This document shows, piece by piece, positions 14,112 to 17,345 of a stretch of 17,345 bases of DNA. The notes under the pieces are model-generated. The model did not search any database. It had not been told where the DNA came from and was given only the letters and a program-made list of their open reading frames with translations. Made by a program: the position numbers and the translations under genes. Origin of the DNA: Lentisphaerota bacterium (GTDB taxonomy: Bacteria; Verrucomicrobiota; Kiritimatiellia; RFP12; UBA3636); the NCBI GenBank assembly GCA_022837245.1, contig JALHHX010000128.1, forward strand, positions 1 through 17,345, read 5' to 3'. Each line of letters begins with the position of its first letter. Positions within the stretch are counted from its first letter, which is position 1.

Positions 14112-15260
14112 TCAGCCAGTGACGCGCGCAGGCAAAACGGCGGTCCTGACTCCGGTGCGTTCGCTGAGCCAAAGGGCGTAGAGCAGCTCAGTCGTGTGCG
14201 CCCCGTCTTCCATAGAGCAGATAAGCTCCTCCTTGCCCTCGATGGCGTTCATCAAGTTCTTGGAGCGGATTATCACGCCGTGCGAGCTATCCGGCAGATC
14301 GGTTACAGCGGGTGCAGTCTGAATCTCGCCATCAGTGCGGTAGTAGGCGTGGTAATCGTAAGGCTCGTACATGTCTCGCACAAGCCACGCGCTTCCCTTC
14401 AAGCCGTGAACCTGTGCGAACTGATGCTGGTTGCCGCCGATTTGCGGGACGGCGGTCATTCCGGCCAAGACGTGGACGATCGCGCCCGAGCGCATCCACA
14501 GCATTCCCATTTGAATGCCGGAAGTGCCGTCTACAGCGGGAAGCGTTGATTCCGTGCTGAAGACGTGCGTAGCCTCTCCGAAGAAGAAGCGCGTCAGATC
14601 CCAAGGGTGGGTCGAGTGCGTAAGCTCGGAGGAAGCCACATAGTTGCCCCCTCCATCTTCGTATGGGTTTTTCTTGGGTTTCACGCCGGCGATTGTAGTG
14701 TCGCCACCCGCGAGGTCGCTGTGTTGCTTTAGATAATCGGTGCTTGAGGCAACCTTGATTTTCTTCCCGAAGTGCGGATGGCTGTACGACACCTCGGCAG
14801 TCAGGATATCGCCTAGCGTGCCGTTGCGGATCAGCTCGCGGAAGGCCATGAAGGCGTTGCGGTAGCGCAGTGAATACGCGACGGAGACTTTTATGTCCTG
14901 GTGGCGCCGGGCGAGGTGGAGAAACTGCCGCGCCTCCTCAAGATTATATCCCACTGGTTTCTCCATCAGCACGTGCAGGCCCGCGTCAAGGCAGGCGCTG
15001 GTGTGCTCAAGATGCTTGTCGCTGTATGAACACACGCAGACGATGTCAAGTTTCTCCTTGCCGAGCATTTCCCGGTAATCGGTGTATTCAGCGGCGGTGC
15101 CCGTAAAGTCGGGGAACTCGCTCTTCAGACGTTTGATCTGCGATGGGTTGATGTCGCAAAGTGCCGTCATGGAGCAGTCCTCCTTCCATGCCCGCCAGCC
15201 CTCGGAATGGAATTTGGCCACGCCCCCGCAGCCGATTATGCCGATTTTATATTTCTTCAT
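14112..15260 (-). CDS. Gfo/Idh/MocA-family NAD(P)-dependent oxidoreductase
   Basis: Cytoplasmic sugar or inositol-type dehydrogenase of 382 residues. The N-terminal Rossmann fold starts at once with KIGIIGCGGVAKFH (5-18); LDIVCVCSYSDKHLEH (71-86) and the family signature MEKPVG (99-104, catalytic-site lysine in EKP) follow. The C-terminal alpha/beta domain has AYSLRYRNAF and the THSTHPWDLTRFFFG segment, with the conserved HxxD-like pair near the sugar site. Typical substrates are C2-C6 positions of sugars, inositols, uronates or amino sugars; which one cannot be told. The ATG at 15260 lacks a clear Shine-Dalgarno site. It precedes the toroid-like gene by 18 bases and lies 312 bases downstream of a DUF4832 gene, suggesting shared carbohydrate catabolism. 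Confidence 0.93.
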   Translation of the reverse strand: MKKYKIGIIGCGGVAKFHSEGWRAWKEDCSMTALCDINPSQIKRLKSEFPDFTGTAAEYTDYREMLGKEKLDIVCVCSYSDKHLEHTSACLDAGLHVLMEKPVGYNLEEARQFLHLARRHQDIKVSVAYSLRYRNAFMAFRELIRNGTLGDILTAEVSYSHPHFGKKIKVASSTDYLKQHSDLAGGDTTIAGVKPKKNPYEDGGGNYVASSELTHSTHPWDLTRFFFGEATHVFSTESTLPAVDGTSGIQMGMLWMRSGAIVHVLAGMTAVPQIGGNQHQFAQVHGLKGSAWLVRDMYEPYDYHAYYRTDGEIQTAPAVTDLPDSSHGVIIRSKNLMNAIEGKEELICSMEDGAHTTELLYALWLSERTGVRTAVLPARVTG

Positions 15261-15491
15261 AGCAATAATTTCGTTCTAGTCATTTGACGCCTGGTTGTGT
15301 TCACGGATGTGCCCGTTTACGGGCGACGTCTTTTATTCTGGCATATACGGCGGGGCGGCGTCTTCCTGTTTTTCAGGCGGGAACATCCCGTTTCTTAAGG
15401 TTTTCCGCGTAATCTGCGACAGGGTTTTCTTGAGTGTTGCCTCTCTTTTCGGCTGATACGGACAACTTAACCGTAGCAGAGGCCTGCCGCC

Positions 15492-15509
15492 CTCCAATAG
15501 CTCCAATAG
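15492..15509. repeat. Tandem duplication of CTCCAATAG
   Basis: Two perfect adjacent copies of the 9-mer CTCCAATAG stand directly against the left arm of the palindrome that follows, sharing its first base. Confidence 0.8.
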
Positions 15510-15550
15510 CGTGTTCCGTGCTGGCGCGGGACTGGCAGCGCGGAACACGC
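15509..15550. repeat. 42-nt imperfect palindrome (15-bp stem, 12-nt loop)
   Basis: The left arm GCGTGTTCCGTGCTG (15509-15523) and the right arm CAGCGCGGAACACGC (15536-15550) are complementary at 14 of 15 positions; the exception is a T/G position that would be a U-G wobble in RNA read from the plus strand. The loop is 12 nt. There is no T-tract on either side, so it is not a standard terminator. It lies 22 bases after the stop of the minus-strand DUF4832 gene. Confidence 0.85.
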
Positions 15551-15572
15551 CTAATAAGCCTTGCAAGGCAAG

Positions 15573-17180
15573 TCAGAATTGAGTATTGCCGCGGACTTCC
15601 AACACACCGATGATGTTGACGCCGTATTTTCCTTCGTAATCAATCCACCACGGGACGTCGCGGTTTGCCATCCGCACGGCGTAGCGCGGATCAAGGCGGA
15701 CAGACGCGGCGGCGTCGGGCAGCCACAAGCCGAGCTGGTACCAGCCGGATCTGACGTGTCCAGGAAGATCCGCAGCCAGCGAGATGGAGTGCGTCAGCGG
15801 CGCGTATGTCTCGTCGCCCGGCTCGAACGGCTGCCATTCGCACGGACAGACATCTTCGAACGGCAACTCGGCCACCCTCCCCTCCCAATCTATCAGCACG
15901 GCGATTACAGGGCGGGGGTTGTGCGGCACCGCGAAGCCGCGGTTGATGAGCTCCACCTCAAGCGAAAAGCGTCCGCCAGCCCCTGGAGCTTCAGTGAACT
16001 TCGCCTGCTGGAGCTCGAAGCGGTAGCCAAGATGGTCGGTGATGTATTCGAAAGCCGACCGCACGACAGGTGCCCCGTTGCTGTCTGTGAAATAGCCGTC
16101 GTCCACGGGCAAGTGCGCGGCGGCGATCTGATCGGCGGTGACCGGCTGGCGCGTCCAGTTGTCGATCGAATAGGGCTTCCCTTCGCGGCCCGAGTGGCTG
16201 TGCCAGATGCTGAATGTGCCGTAATGGTGCCGGCGCATGCGCAGCATCGCCTTGAAGCCGTCTATGGGGCCCGCCTGGTCGCGCCAGAACAGCTCGCCAT
16301 CGGCGGCGACGTACGGCGATTCGCGCGTCGTGTAGTCGAACTCCGGGTTGCCGGGATTCGAGAAAAACGGCGGATCGCGGTAAGTTCCCCCGCACGTGTC
16401 GCCGGCGAGGAAGCCGTCGTTGTGGAAGCCGATGCGCGCAAGCGGCGAGCCGCGGTGCGCGGTGGTGGCGTCAACTATGGGCATCCCCTCCACATCCTCG
16501 CGTCCGAAGACCCAGCGTTTGTATCGCGGGGAGCGCACCTGCGTCATGCGGTCTTCCGGCAGGACTTCCAAAATCTTCTCCATCACCTTCGCCAGATTGC
16601 CGTGGTCCTTTTCAATCTGATGCTTCGAGCTGTGCCATTCCCCCCAGGCGCCCACGAAGCCCGCCTGCATGACGCAAATCACGTCGGCGTTTGCCTGTAT
16701 GACGGGTGCCAGTTGATCCAGATGTTCCAGGATCCTGCCGAGGGTCGGCCCGGCGGGGCTTTCCCTGCCCTTTTCATAGGCGAAGCGCAGCATCGTCTTG
16801 AGTCCGCGTTTCCGTATGCGGCAGAGGCTCTTCTCCAGCAGCGCGAGCTTGGCGTCGGAAATCGCGCAGTCGCTGAATTCGAGGAGGTAGCAGTACGTCT
16901 GCGCCATCGTGAGGCCGAACGGCGCGTAGCGGGCGGCGTCGAGCTCCCACAGGTGGTCGTTGTACACGGGGAACACGCGCCCTTCGAGATGCGCGGCTGA
17001 CCCATGTATCGACGGCCCGGCCGCGGGATCCGCCGGCTCCGCGATAATCGTTTCCAGACGCCACCCGCGCTCCGGGTTCATCAGTCCATTGCGTCCGCCG
17101 GGATCGTCCGGGCGAATTCCGCTGTATTTGATTGTGGTCGTTCTTTCGTCGTGGTTCATCGAGGTTGGATCGTTTCCCAT
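15573..17180 (-). CDS. DUF4874/DUF4832 domain protein, glycoside-hydrolase-like
   Basis: Protein of 535 residues from the ATG at 17180, which has GGGGA 7 nt upstream. The frame is open to a GTG at 17285 without good support. The N-terminal DUF4874 half opens with the hallmark NPERGW (35-40) and continues as a beta/alpha barrel similar to glycoside hydrolases; MQAGFVGAWGEWHSS (about 171-185) is the characteristic DUF4832 segment, with a Glu in the position of a barrel-end acid. The C-terminal part (about 400 onward) is a beta-sandwich rich in Trp and Pro. These domains occur together in proteins from polysaccharide-using bacteria; no activity is established to my knowledge. There is no signal peptide or membrane segment at this start. 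It precedes the Gfo/Idh and toroid-like genes on the same strand. Confidence 0.85.
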   Translation of the reverse strand: MGNDPTSMNHDERTTTIKYSGIRPDDPGGRNGLMNPERGWRLETIIAEPADPAAGPSIHGSAAHLEGRVFPVYNDHLWELDAARYAPFGLTMAQTYCYLLEFSDCAISDAKLALLEKSLCRIRKRGLKTMLRFAYEKGRESPAGPTLGRILEHLDQLAPVIQANADVICVMQAGFVGAWGEWHSSKHQIEKDHGNLAKVMEKILEVLPEDRMTQVRSPRYKRWVFGREDVEGMPIVDATTAHRGSPLARIGFHNDGFLAGDTCGGTYRDPPFFSNPGNPEFDYTTRESPYVAADGELFWRDQAGPIDGFKAMLRMRRHHYGTFSIWHSHSGREGKPYSIDNWTRQPVTADQIAAAHLPVDDGYFTDSNGAPVVRSAFEYITDHLGYRFELQQAKFTEAPGAGGRFSLEVELINRGFAVPHNPRPVIAVLIDWEGRVAELPFEDVCPCEWQPFEPGDETYAPLTHSISLAADLPGHVRSGWYQLGLWLPDAAASVRLDPRYAVRMANRDVPWWIDYEGKYGVNIIGVLEVRGNTQF

Positions 17181-17272
17181 AAAGTTGTCCCCGCTATCTT
17201 CAGATATGATCGGTCGTCGCTTACCGACACTGTTGCCGTAAACACCTTCACTAGCATCCCATAGGCTTGATT

Positions 17273-17305
17273 TTAATTCAGCCACCTAGCTGGAACCCAC
17301 GGCAT
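17273..17305 (-). other. Possible 10-residue leader peptide before the DUF4832 gene
   Basis: An ATG at 17305 preceded by GAGGTG at 5-nt spacing opens a mini-frame MPWVPARWLN ending at TAA (17275-17273), about 90 bases before the DUF4832 start. A TAGAAT (17325-17320) upstream could be a -10 element. The ribosome binding site is better than most in the window, but the frame is too short to be certain, and it may be the end of chance sequence. Confidence 0.2.
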
Positions 17306-17345
17306 GCTGACACCTCGTGATTCTATCAGATGAACCTTAGTATTT

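Larger units (their letters stand above)
15261..15572. other. 312-nt intergenic region rich in short hairpins
   Basis: This is the only stretch over 300 bases without a firm gene. It holds a strong palindrome (15509-15550), a tandem 9-mer (15492-15509) and small stems at 15311-15324 (GCCCG/CGGGC) and 15378-15390 (CGGGA/TCCCG). An open frame of 77 codons (15566-15333, minus) begins with TTG, reads straight through the palindrome and has no ribosome binding site; I do not call it a gene. It could be an untranslated leader for the Gfo/Idh gene, a small RNA or a dispersed intergenic repeat. No clear promoter was found. Confidence 0.5.

Noticed and set aside
15311..15336. GCCCG/CGGGC hairpin followed by TTTT on the plus strand as a terminator
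   Set aside because: No plus-strand gene ends nearby, and the T-run is several bases from the stem.
15333..15566. 77-codon frame in the intergenic region (minus strand)
   Set aside because: It starts with TTG without a ribosome binding site, runs through the palindrome and tandem repeat, and resembles no protein; more likely structured non-coding DNA.
15561..17000. Open frame of 479 codons on the plus strand
   Set aside because: It lies entirely opposite the DUF4874/DUF4832 gene, whose hallmark motifs fix the coding strand; GC-rich codons leave few stops on the other strand.
1..17345. CRISPR arrays, tRNA or rRNA genes, transposons
   Set aside because: I saw no regularly spaced repeats, no cloverleaf or conserved rRNA blocks, and no transposase or terminal inverted repeats.

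Overview
The window is GC-rich bacterial chromosome with tightly packed genes, frequent GTG starts and few Shine-Dalgarno sites. A lone prepilin-type protein (cleavage context A|FTLIE), a DUF4874/DUF4832 protein, a Gfo/Idh/MocA oxidoreductase and an alpha/alpha-toroid-like protein together suggest the PVC group, most likely a Kiritimatiellota- or Lentisphaerota-like glycan-degrading bacterium. That placement is inference; there is no rRNA or other firm taxonomic marker.

Layout. (1) 1-3179, plus strand: an unrecognised large protein cut by the left edge, translationally coupled (GTGA overlap) to a VUT/YhhQ-type queuosine-precursor transporter, then prmA (ribosomal protein L11 methyltransferase). 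(2) 9063-3138, minus strand: a run reading GT2-GT2-membrane glycosyltransferase, B12-type radical SAM enzyme (ATGA overlap), PTS IIA domain protein, M23 metallopeptidase with PKD-like domains (8-nt overlap), and a DedA/VTT membrane protein. The theme is envelope building and remodelling with a phospho-sensor in the middle. A consensus-like promoter sits so close to the first start codon that its mRNA would be nearly leaderless. (3) 9064-10042: a divergent intergenic region with two promoter candidates, the pilin-like gene, and a perfect intrinsic terminator. (4) 10047-12270: priA, the replication-restart helicase, split by a frame disruption in a GC-dinucleotide run near 10926-10931; its start codon lies 4 nt after the terminator T-tract. 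(5) 17180-12282, minus strand: a DUF4874/DUF4832 protein, a 312-nt structured intergenic region with a strong palindrome, a Gfo/Idh/MocA oxidoreductase, and an alpha/alpha-toroid-like protein. This is probably a small carbohydrate or uronate/aminosugar utilisation cluster acting in the cytoplasm, since I see no signal peptides.

No tRNA, rRNA, CRISPR array, insertion sequence or transposase was seen. The items most worth following are the priA frame break, the PTS-IIA/M23 overlapping pair, the GT2/radical-SAM pair with a CX4CX2C cluster motif, the uncharacterised protein coupled to the queuosine transporter, and the palindromic intergenic element at 15492-15550.
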